Origin: Vulcanimicrobium alpinum
Lineage (GTDB): Bacteria; Vulcanimicrobiota; Vulcanimicrobiia; Vulcanimicrobiales; Vulcanimicrobiaceae
NCBI RefSeq assembly: GCF_027923555.1
Contig: NZ_AP025523.1
Location: 3,166,484 to 3,230,483 of the forward strand
Length of the DNA stretch: 64,000 nucleotides
Direction of reading: 5' to 3'
In this document: positions 25,500-32,233 of the stretch, piece by piece
Numbering within the stretch: position 1 is the first letter of the stretch
Layout: every line of letters starts with the position of its first letter
The notes under the pieces: generated by a model
The model's database searches: none
What the model saw: only the letters and a program-made list of their open reading frames with translations
Told to the model about the DNA's origin: nothing
Program-made: the position numbers and the translations under genes

Positions 25500-26335
25500 C
25501 CGTCCTGCAGGTACTGCTGATTGCCGTATTCGCGCCGTTGCTGCACGGCGCGATGAAAACGCTTCGCGCCCGGCTCCAGGGCCGCCCTGGGCCGTCCGTT
25601 TTGCAGCCGTACCGGGATCTGCGGAAGCTCTGGAGCAAGGACCCAGTCTTGCCCGAAGGCGTCAGTTGGATCGTCGCCTGCGCGCCGGGCGTTTCGCTCG
25701 GCGTAGCTCTCACGCTCGCCGCGGCCGTACCGCTCGACGCCGGACCGCCGGCGTTCCTTGACATCGTCGCGCTGACCCTCATTCTCGCGCTGGGACGCTG
25801 GATCGTCGCGGTGGCGGCGCTCGATACGCGCAGCGGCTTCGCCGGGATGGCCGCAAGTCGCGAAATGACGCTCTCCGCGCTGACCGAACCCGCCTTGCTG
25901 TTGGCCCTCCTGGGAGCGCGGCTTTCCGGTGGACCATTCCTTGTGCCGCACGGAAGTTTCTCCGTTGCCGGCGTCGTCGCGTTGTTCGCGTTCGGCGTCG
26001 TGACGATTGCCGAAACGGCGCGCATCCCGATCGACAACCAGGAGACGCACTACGAACTCACGATGATCCACGAAGGCCAGAGCCTGGAATATTCGGGCTG
26101 GCATCTCGCCGTGCTCAATATCGCGGGATATGTGCGGCAGGTGGCGTTCTTGACCATCGCCGCGGGATTGATCGCTCCCGGTTCGTTCGCGGCCCTCGCC
26201 GGAGCGGTGCTGTTTGCCGTCTTCATCACGTTCGTCGAGAACGCGTTCGCGCGCTTGCGGCTGTTCGAGATTCCGCAGTTGCTAACGACGGGCATCCTGC
26301 TTGCGGCGGCAAGCGTCGCCGCGAGGATGGTATGA
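25496..26335 (+). CDS. hyfC: HyfC/HycD-like (NuoH-type) membrane subunit
   Basis: 279 residues, about eight helices. Links the hydrophilic catalytic arm to the pumping subunits in complex-I-like hydrogenases. Recognisable: GRPGPSVLQPYRDLRKLW (about 30-47), AETARIPIDNQETHYELTMIHE (from about 178, quoted here as a block with P-I-D and the E-x-H-Y-E-L acidic cluster), and SREMTLSALTEPALLLAL. These are the quinone/ion-channel-lining motifs of NuoH relatives. ATGA overlap with both neighbours. Confidence 0.9.
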   Translation: MTVLQVLLIAVFAPLLHGAMKTLRARLQGRPGPSVLQPYRDLRKLWSKDPVLPEGVSWIVACAPGVSLGVALTLAAAVPLDAGPPAFLDIVALTLILALGRWIVAVAALDTRSGFAGMAASREMTLSALTEPALLLALLGARLSGGPFLVPHGSFSVAGVVALFAFGVVTIAETARIPIDNQETHYELTMIHEGQSLEYSGWHLAVLNIAGYVRQVAFLTIAAGLIAPGSFAALAGAVLFAVFITFVENAFARLRLFEIPQLLTTGILLAAASVAARMV

Positions 26336-26946
26336 GCATGACGCTGTACGCCCTGCTCGCGATTCTGTCGGGACTGATGATCGCGGATACGCGAGCGAAG
26401 CGGGTGCTTGCCGCGTACGTCGCGATTGCGGTTATAACGACAGTGGTCACGTTCCCCGGCGCGTCGGCTACCCTGGGCGGTTTCGCCTTGTTCGGGATAG
26501 CCACGGCGCTCAAGGTCGTCCTTGCCCCGATCGGCATCGTATGGTTTCTCCGGCGCAACCCGGAGGCCGAAGATCTGCGGGCCGGCGCGCCGCTGCCAGT
26601 CCGCGTGCTTACGGTGATCGCCCTAATCGTGCTCTCGCGGTCCGTCGAGCGTCTTCCGGTCGCCGCGGCCCTACCGTTGCAGTCCATAGTTGCGTTCGTG
26701 ATCCTCTGCGGGATCGCCATGCTGGTGATGCATCGCAACGTGCTCGCAGATCTGCTGGGCCTGCTGGTATTCGGCGCCGGCATCACGCTGGAAGGCGCGC
26801 TCGCCGCGCCGCAGTTGCCCGAAGCGGTCGAACTCGGAGCGGCCTTCGACGTGCTGGTAACGACGTTCATTGGGCTAGCGCTGCTGCGGACGCTGCACCA
26901 GCGCGGCCTGCTGGACGTCGACCGTCTGAAGAGCCTGCGCGGATGA
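26332..26946 (+). CDS. hyfE: HyfE-like membrane subunit (NuoK-related)
   Basis: 204 residues, about six helices. Order between hyfC and hyfF, size and the pattern of HRNVLADLLGLLVFGAGI (about 126-143), with NuoK-like polar residues inside helices, fit HyfE/HycP. Overlaps both neighbours by 4 bases. Sequence of this subunit is poorly conserved, so the call rests partly on context. Confidence 0.82.
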   Translation: MSMTLYALLAILSGLMIADTRAKRVLAAYVAIAVITTVVTFPGASATLGGFALFGIATALKVVLAPIGIVWFLRRNPEAEDLRAGAPLPVRVLTVIALIVLSRSVERLPVAAALPLQSIVAFVILCGIAMLVMHRNVLADLLGLLVFGAGITLEGALAAPQLPEAVELGAAFDVLVTTFIGLALLRTLHQRGLLDVDRLKSLRG

Positions 26947-28367
26947 TCGCCGTAGCCGTCGCGTTTCCATTTGCCGGCGCACTCGTTGCCGCACTATTCC
27001 GTCGCCGCGACGCGCGCCGCGTCATCCGGATCATCCTAGCCGGGATGGCCGCCTGCATGCCGCTCGTGGTCGCCGGCCGCGTGGACGAGCTCTCGTTGGT
27101 GTTCGCGGTTATCGTGTCGGTTTTGGGATTTCTCGCGACCGTCTATTCGACGGACATGTTCTCTGTAAGTTGGAGCGGCGGCGACGTGTTCTGGTCGCGC
27201 AAGTCCGTGTACTTCGTGCTGCTCGGAGCATTTTGGAGTTCGATGCTGCTCGTCGTGCTCGCGCAGGGGTTCGGCACGCTCTGGTTCGGCATCGCGGCGA
27301 CCACGTTGGCCACGGCGTTCCTGGTGGGTTTCAGCGGCGAGGACGCGGCGCTCGAAGCGGCCTGGAAATATCTCGTGCTGTGTAGCGTCGGAATCGGCAT
27401 CGCCCTTACTGGCATCGTCCTGCTCGCAAGCGCGTCTCTGCACGCGGGCGCGACGCCTGAGTTCGCGCTGTCGTGGGAGGCGATGTCGCGTTTGCACGCG
27501 GGGCCGAACGGCGTCGTGCACCTCGCGACTGCGCTCATGGCGATCGGCTTCGGAACGAAAGCCGGATTGTTTCCGCTTCATGCGTGGCTCCCGGACGCGC
27601 ACTCCAAAGCGCCGGCTCCAATCAGCGGCCTGCTTTCCGGCGTGCTCGTTTCGTGCGCGCTTTACGACATCGTCCGTACGTTGCAGGCCGCCTGGGCGTG
27701 GCATGACGCCGCCACGTTGCACGTCCTGCTTACCTGGTTCGGTGCGTGTTCCGTCGCGGCGGCCGGGATGCTCATGCTCGTCCAGCGCGATCTCAAGCGG
27801 CTGCTGGCGTATTCGACAGTTGAACATGCTGGCATTGTCGTGTTCGCGCTGGGCGTCGGCGGACGGTTGGGAACCGACGCCGCGCTGTTGCATCTCGTCG
27901 CGCACGCCTTCGCAAAGTCCGGGACGTTTTTCGTCGCCGGAATCACGCAGCGGGAGAGCGCCACGAGCGGCGTGCATGGCGGCGCGTTGTGGACAACGAC
28001 AACCGGCGGAAGGCTGCTGCTGCTCGGATTCGCCGCGCTCGGAGGGCTGCCGCCGTTCGGCCTGTTCTTCAGCGAGTTTCTCGTCGCTCTGGCGGCGGTC
28101 GAAGCGCACGCCTGGGCCGCGTTGACCGTGGCGGGCTTGGGAGCGGTCGTGGCGTTCGGTGCGCTCATCCGAACGGGCTTGCAAGTCAATCCGACCGCCA
28201 ACGGCGACGGCCGCGCAACCGCCGTTGCGGTTTCCAAGGGCGTTTCGATGCGGCTTTCGATCGCGAGCGCGGGTATTGCGCTCGCGCTTGCGGCGGGTAC
28301 CGCCGCCATTCCGTGGACAGCCCTCGGCGCCACGTTGACAGCCATATCGGGAGAGATACAGCCATGA
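26943..28367 (+). CDS. hyfF: HyfF/HycQ-like antiporter-type membrane subunit
   Basis: 474 residues from ATG 26943; longer frames upstream are antisense or shifted and are not used. NuoL/M/N family: FGTKAGLFPLHAWLPDAHSK (about 202-221) with invariant Lys, LKRLLAYSTVEHAGI, HLVAHAFAKSGTFFVAG and GGLPPFGLFFSEF. About 13 helices. Second pumping-type subunit of the operon; HyfD is absent, so there are two rather than three. ATGA overlaps on both sides. Confidence 0.88.
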   Translation: MIAVAVAFPFAGALVAALFRRRDARRVIRIILAGMAACMPLVVAGRVDELSLVFAVIVSVLGFLATVYSTDMFSVSWSGGDVFWSRKSVYFVLLGAFWSSMLLVVLAQGFGTLWFGIAATTLATAFLVGFSGEDAALEAAWKYLVLCSVGIGIALTGIVLLASASLHAGATPEFALSWEAMSRLHAGPNGVVHLATALMAIGFGTKAGLFPLHAWLPDAHSKAPAPISGLLSGVLVSCALYDIVRTLQAAWAWHDAATLHVLLTWFGACSVAAAGMLMLVQRDLKRLLAYSTVEHAGIVVFALGVGGRLGTDAALLHLVAHAFAKSGTFFVAGITQRESATSGVHGGALWTTTTGGRLLLLGFAALGGLPPFGLFFSEFLVALAAVEAHAWAALTVAGLGAVVAFGALIRTGLQVNPTANGDGRATAVAVSKGVSMRLSIASAGIALALAAGTAAIPWTALGATLTAISGEIQP

Positions 28368-29761
28368 TAAAGAACGAAATCGAAGTCGCGCCCGCAGCGA
28401 TGCGAACCGCGTTCGCCGAGCGTCTGGAACACGGCAGCGTGTTGGGCGCTTATGCGACCTATCAAGGCGTCCGGTATCTGTTCATGGAGAAGCACGGCGT
28501 ACAGGTGCTCTCCGCGCGCGTAGATGCCGAGGAGGTGGCAGCCGTCTCGGGCACGTGCCCCGGCCTCTCGTGGGACGAACGCGAGATGGCCGACGAGTTC
28601 GGGGTCGCGTTCGACGCGCTTCCGGACGCGCGTCCGTTCCGGCCCGCAAACGGCGAACTCGCGAGCGCCGTGGTCGCGACGGGGCCGGGCGTTACGCAGG
28701 TCGTGGTGGGGCCGGTGCATGCCGGTATCATCGAGCCCGGCCGGTTCACGTTCAGCTCGGGCGGCGAGACGATCGCGCACCTCGACTTCCAGATGGGCTA
28801 TTCGTACCGGCGCCTGGAACAGGGTGTCGAGGGGGCAGATCCCCTTGATCTCGCGCCTCGCGTAGCCCGCGTCTGTGGGGCGTGCAGCGCGTCTCGTTCG
28901 CTCGCGTACGCGATGGCGGTCGAGTCGATCAGCGATACGCGCGTCTCCGATCCGGTCCAGATTGCCCGGCAGATCATCGTGGAACTCGAACGCGTCTATA
29001 ACCACCTGTTCGACCTCGCCGTATGCTCAGCGGCCGCGGGCTGGGGTTTTGGCCAAGCCACCGGGCTCGGACTCAAAGAACGCGCGCTTCGCGTGTGCCA
29101 TGCGGCGACGGGCCATCGGATGCTCTTCGACGCGATCGTCCCGGGCGGCGTGAGCAATGGCGTGCTGGAGGACCGCGAGCAGGTGCAGAGCCTGGTGATC
29201 ATGCTGCAGGAGGCCGTCGAACAATACCTCGGCGCAATCTTTGACAATTCTTCGCTGCTTTCGCGCTGGAACGAGACGGGGACGCTGACGTACGAAGCCG
29301 CGCGTGCGTTGGCGGTTGTCGGTCCGGCGCACCGTGCGTCCGGCGGATCGCTGGACGTTCGCGATGCCGCGCCGTACGGAGCCTACCGCTGGATGCCGAT
29401 CGCCGTTGCACGCGAGGAAGGCGGCGACGTGCTCGCGCGCTGCCGCGTAAAGATCGCCGAACTGCGCGGCTCGTTCGGCATCATCAAGCGCGCGTTCGAG
29501 CATCTCGGAGGCAGTCCGCTTGACCGGTCGCCGGTCATGCCGCCCGAAACCGGCGATACGGTGACCGTCGTCGAGGGTCCGCGCGGTGCGGAGACCGTCG
29601 CCCTCACCCTGCGCGGCTCCGTGGTCGAACGCTTGCATTTCATTTCGGCGTCGTACCGGAACTGGCCGGCGGTCGCGCACGCCACGATGGGAAACATCGT
29701 GCCTGACGCGCCGCTCGTCAACAAGAGCTTCAACCTGTGCTACGCGTGCGCGGACCGGTGA
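28364..29761 (+). CDS. hyfG: HyfG/HycE-like [NiFe]-type large subunit with altered active-site motifs
   Basis: 465 residues: NuoC-like 30-kDa domain (about 1-90, with DEREMADEFGV) fused to a NuoD/hydrogenase large-subunit domain. The four cysteines that bind Ni-Fe in active enzymes are all present: Cys171 and Cys174 in RVCGACSASR, Cys459 and Cys462 in NLCYACADR. Unusual: the L1 motif normally ends in His four residues after its second Cys, here Arg178; the L2 acidic residue is Asn457. The protein ends three residues after Cys462, so there is no C-terminal extension for an endopeptidase. Retained cysteines argue against a plain metal-free relative; catalytic activity is uncertain. Confidence 0.88.
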   Translation: MIKNEIEVAPAAMRTAFAERLEHGSVLGAYATYQGVRYLFMEKHGVQVLSARVDAEEVAAVSGTCPGLSWDEREMADEFGVAFDALPDARPFRPANGELASAVVATGPGVTQVVVGPVHAGIIEPGRFTFSSGGETIAHLDFQMGYSYRRLEQGVEGADPLDLAPRVARVCGACSASRSLAYAMAVESISDTRVSDPVQIARQIIVELERVYNHLFDLAVCSAAAGWGFGQATGLGLKERALRVCHAATGHRMLFDAIVPGGVSNGVLEDREQVQSLVIMLQEAVEQYLGAIFDNSSLLSRWNETGTLTYEAARALAVVGPAHRASGGSLDVRDAAPYGAYRWMPIAVAREEGGDVLARCRVKIAELRGSFGIIKRAFEHLGGSPLDRSPVMPPETGDTVTVVEGPRGAETVALTLRGSVVERLHFISASYRNWPAVAHATMGNIVPDAPLVNKSFNLCYACADR

Positions 29762-29816
29762 GGGTCTTGCTTCGCGAGGCCCTCGCGCGCACTGCATCTA
29801 GCGGGAGCGCAGTCTG

Positions 29817-30038
29817 ATGAGCGAACGCGACCACCTTGAGAAGCTGTTTGATGTGATCGCCGAAGAGCGCCGCATGTTGCTGGGCGGAAAGTCACAGATC
29901 CCTACGGCGCCCGGAAGCGGCGGGGACGCTTCCGCGGACTCAGAGATACTGCGCGTCGAGGCATCCTACGTGCGCGTCCTGGACGCGATTCAAGTCTGCG
30001 TTGCCGCTATTGACGCCGAGCGCGGGAGACGGCGGTGA
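29817..30038 (+). CDS. Small protein of unknown function inside the hydrogenase-type operon
   Basis: 73 residues, acidic and mostly helical, with a Gly/Ser/Ala linker in the middle (about 30-42) between two helical parts (ERDHLEKLFDVIAEERR and EILRVEASYVRVLDA). One cysteine, no metal motif, no signal or membrane segment. It is preceded by GGGAGCG about 9 bases before ATG. I do not recognise the family. Position between the large and small hydrogenase-type subunits suggests an accessory or assembly role, which is inference only. A further 17-codon frame (30035-30088) overlaps its stop and links to the next gene. Confidence 0.65.
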   Translation: MSERDHLEKLFDVIAEERRMLLGGKSQIPTAPGSGGDASADSEILRVEASYVRVLDAIQVCVAAIDAERGRRR

Positions 30039-30087
30039 CGACCGTGCAAGTCGATGACGGCCATGCGTTCGCTCAGGAAGTGCGCTG

Positions 30088-30570
30088 ATGGCGATTTTCG
30101 AGAGATCCATCGGCATACGGCATCTCGTGTGCGGAAGCTGTAATGGATGCGAGCACGAGATGAACGCGCTCAGCGGCCCGGATTACGACATCACCCGGGA
30201 CGGGTGGGACATCGTAGCGTCTCCGCGTCACGCCGATGTCGTGACGGTGACGGGCCCGATGACCGAGGCCATGCGTGTGCCTGCGCGACGGACCTTGGAA
30301 GCGGTCCCCGAGCCGAAGATCATCGTCGCGATTGGCGACTGCGCCGTCGGTTGCGGCGTATTCGCCTGCGGCGCAGGCGTCGGGTCCGGAGCGTGCGTCG
30401 AGCTCGGCGCGACGATCGCGGTTCCCGGGTGCCCCCCCACACCGTCCATGATCAAGACGGGCCTGCTGCGGGCGGCGCAGGCTCTGGGCGGCCCGCCCGC
30501 ACGCGACGCGGATTTGAACCCCGCGGACCTCCGTTCCACGCGCTTTACCTCCGAAAGGCCAGCTAGATGA
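30088..30570 (+). CDS. hyfI: HyfI/HycG-like (NuoB-type) small subunit
   Basis: 160 residues. Carries the proximal 4Fe-4S cluster that passes electrons to or from the large subunit. Ligand motifs seen: Cys15, Cys18 and Cys21 in CGSCNGCEHEMNAL, Cys84 in IGDCAVGC and Cys115 in VPGCPPTPSMI, the NuoB/HycG pattern. Additional cysteines 88, 94 and 103 lie in a Gly-rich loop. Start ATG overlaps the TGA of the 17-codon frame (TGATG). The stop overlaps the next small gene (ATGA). Located last among the core subunits, unlike the Rv0082-first order I recall for mycobacteria. Confidence 0.9.
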   Translation: MAIFERSIGIRHLVCGSCNGCEHEMNALSGPDYDITRDGWDIVASPRHADVVTVTGPMTEAMRVPARRTLEAVPEPKIIVAIGDCAVGCGVFACGAGVGSGACVELGATIAVPGCPPTPSMIKTGLLRAAQALGGPPARDADLNPADLRSTRFTSERPAR

Positions 30571-30740
30571 AACAGTACGAGTTCAAGCTCGTTTTTCTCG
30601 ATCGGCGCGACGAAGGATCGAACGCGCTCTCCACGCTCAACGCGCTCGGCGGCGAGGGTTGGCACGTGGTCCACGTCCGCGAAGATGTGCAACACGAGCG
30701 ATCGCTGGTGGCCTTCCTCGAACGCGAACGCGGCGGCTGA
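30567..30740 (+). CDS. DUF4177-like small protein
   Basis: 57 residues, shorter than common ORF cut-offs. Begins MKQYEFKLVFLDRRD and contains LNALGGEGWHVVHV, the pattern (LN.LG.EGWE.V) of the DUF4177 family, followed by a charged tail. ATGA overlap with the small-subunit gene makes it a genuine operon member. Family function is unknown; a partner for the complex is inferred from coupling. Confidence 0.72.
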   Translation: MKQYEFKLVFLDRRDEGSNALSTLNALGGEGWHVVHVREDVQHERSLVAFLERERGG

Positions 30741-30791
30741 ACGGGCGTCCCAACGGCAGCGCGAGAATCCGAATCGGCCGCTAGCGGCGCC

Positions 30792-31244
30792 GTGCTCGAC
30801 GCGGTGGCGCTGGTCCGGTTGCTGCCACATCGGTATCCGATGCTGTTGCTGGACCGCGTACAGGATCTTACGACGGCCTGGGCGCGCGGCTATAAGAACG
30901 TCTCGGCGAACGAGCCGTGCTGCTCCTCCGTGCTCTGCGCATTGCCGAGCATGCTGGTGATTGAAGCCATGGCCCAACTCGGTGGCCTGCTGGTCGTGGC
31001 CCCCGCTGACTATCGGCGCAAGACGGCCTATCTGGCCGGCATCGCTACGGCGCGATTCGCCGGCGTCGCCATCCCGGGTGACCGTTTGCAGATGGAGGCG
31101 TCTCTCGTGCGGCTACGCGGAACGGCGGGGCGGGTCCGCGTAGCCACTGAGGTCGCCGGGCGACCGATCTGCACCGCGGAATTAAGCTATGCGATTTTCG
31201 ATCTTCCGCGGCGCAAGCGCGCCGAGGCGCGGGACGGGGGTTAA
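30792..31244 (+). CDS. FabZ-like hotdog-fold hydroxyacyl-ACP dehydratase homologue
   Basis: 150 residues from GTG 30792. Hotdog fold with the FabZ signature LPHRYPMLLLDRV (about 11-23, catalytic His13) and MLVIEAMAQLGG (catalytic Glu and helix), so both dehydratase residues are kept. The strand after the signature (CCSSVLCALPS) has extra cysteines compared with a normal NEPFFPGHFPG segment, and the FPGHFP loop is lost. Its place at the end of a hydrogenase-type operon is odd; it may act on a different thioester, or be a scaffold protein. It ends 9 bases before the convergent arsR-type gene. Confidence 0.75.
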   Translation: MLDAVALVRLLPHRYPMLLLDRVQDLTTAWARGYKNVSANEPCCSSVLCALPSMLVIEAMAQLGGLLVVAPADYRRKTAYLAGIATARFAGVAIPGDRLQMEASLVRLRGTAGRVRVATEVAGRPICTAELSYAIFDLPRRKRAEARDGG

Positions 31245-31253
31245 GGCCTTGGT

Positions 31254-31580
31254 TTAACCAGCGGTTTCGTTTTGAAGGCCTTCCAGGGCGGTTCGGACGC
31301 TGACAAGTTGATTATTGAAGATTTCCCGTGCGGCGTCGAGCAGCTTCCAGATCGCCGGATCGCTGATCTCGTACAAAATAGTGGTCCCGCGCCGCTCGGT
31401 CATGACAAAGTTCCGCGCGCGCAGGATCGCGAGGTGTTGGGAGACCGTCGCCTGCTCGGTGTCTAGCCGCGCCCGCAGTTCACCCACACTTTGGGGCCCG
31501 GCCCGTAGGGCGTCCAGAATCCGGATCCTTACCGGATTGGCGAGCACCTTGAAGAACTCGGCCTTGAAGCTGTACCGCAC
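31254..31580 (-). CDS. ArsR-family regulator closing the hydrogenase-type island
   Basis: 108 residues from GTG 31580 (VRYSFKAEFFKVL). FFKVLANPVRIRILDAL and TEQATVSQHLAILRARNFV match the regulator at 23326 almost position for position, and the tails (NNQLVSVRTALEGLQ versus DSQLGAVRTALETLR) are also alike. Also without cysteine. Convergent with the FabZ-like gene and divergent from the small gene at 31651. Longer upstream frame not used because it lacks family sequence. Confidence 0.87.
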   Translation of the reverse strand: MRYSFKAEFFKVLANPVRIRILDALRAGPQSVGELRARLDTEQATVSQHLAILRARNFVMTERRGTTILYEISDPAIWKLLDAAREIFNNQLVSVRTALEGLQNETAG

Positions 31581-31650
31581 ATTGCGGTATTCGGCCGTGC
31601 GGGCGCCCGCCCTGGCCGATATCTCACCCGTGACGATCGGAGATCCCCGC

Positions 31651-31842
31651 ATGCCACTCAACTCGATGGAACTCGAACGCGCGAGCACGCGCCTGGCGGA
31701 ACTGCGGCGTCGCCTAAACGACGGCCAAGCGAAGGAGGCTGCGGACATCCAGCGCGAGGTCCTGCTTATCATCGACGTCGTGACAGCGATGCTTAACGTC
31801 TTGGATCGGACGGTCGCCGCGGTGAAGCGGCCGTCGCGCTGA
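31651..31842 (+). CDS. Small helical protein divergent from the second ArsR gene
   Basis: 63 residues from ATG 31651, preceded by GGAG 8 bases upstream. Predicted all-helical (ELERASTRLAELRRRLNDGQ then DIQREVLLIIDVVTAML). No cysteine, no membrane segment. I do not recognise the family. It resembles the helical parts of the 73-residue protein at 29817 only in general character. The divergent arrangement suggests control by the neighbouring regulator. Confidence 0.55.
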   Translation: MPLNSMELERASTRLAELRRRLNDGQAKEAADIQREVLLIIDVVTAMLNVLDRTVAAVKRPSR

Positions 31843-31941
31843 CCTGTCAGGCCGGTACGCCGTGGACCGTCAGGTCAGAACGGCTTTTCTATTTCCGGTG
31901 CGCGGCACGATTCTAACGCTGCCGAGTTCGACCAAGTAAGG

Positions 31942-32028
31942 TGTAGTAGCTACTATGTGATCTGACAGTCGTACGATCTTGCGGTAGTGTCAGATAGGTT
32001 GGGTTTCAGTCTAAGCGATCTGTTTCTC
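31942..32028 (-). repeat. IS481 left-end fragment (87 bp)
   Basis: TGTAGTAGCTACTATGTGAT and the following sequence through CTGTTTCTC match 21543-21629 with one difference near the tip. It includes the terminal repeat and the last few codons of the transposase, then stops. Remnant of a second IS481 copy in the same orientation, on the other side of the island. Confidence 0.9.
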
Positions 32029-32059
32029 ACGTCAAACATTTCAACTGAGCGTCTGCTCA

Positions 32060-32143
32060 GGAGTCAAGTCCCAATTGTGCTGTAATTCCGGTTCGTTGAC
32101 AGTTAGGCTGCTCGTTTGTCTCGTTTTTACGGCGGCCGGCTTG
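32060..32143 (-). repeat. Diverged left-end fragment of the 405-residue-type IS256 element
   Basis: GAGTCAAGTCCCAATTGTGC and the sequence to ACGGCGGCCGGCTT match the left end at 6460-6543 and 15851-15934 with several changes and a short deletion. Part of an older copy, whose further piece lies at 33643-33715. Confidence 0.85.
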
Positions 32144-32225
32144 ACAACGACATCCGTCGACGGACGCGACTCGTCGGAATCTTCCCGACGATCGCCTCGG
32201 CTATCCGCCTGATTACCCTGATCCT

Positions 32226-32233
32226 CGCCGAGC
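32226..32233. repeat. 8-bp target duplication of ISL3 copy 2, left (partner 33530-33537)
   Basis: CGCCGAGC on both sides of the element; encodes the A-E of ILAEQ in the restored reading frame. Confidence 0.95.

Noticed and set aside
28364-29761. Large subunit read as NuoD of a true complex I
   Set aside because: NuoD lacks the CxxC pairs; here both pairs are kept, and the neighbours are Hyf-type rather than nuo genes.
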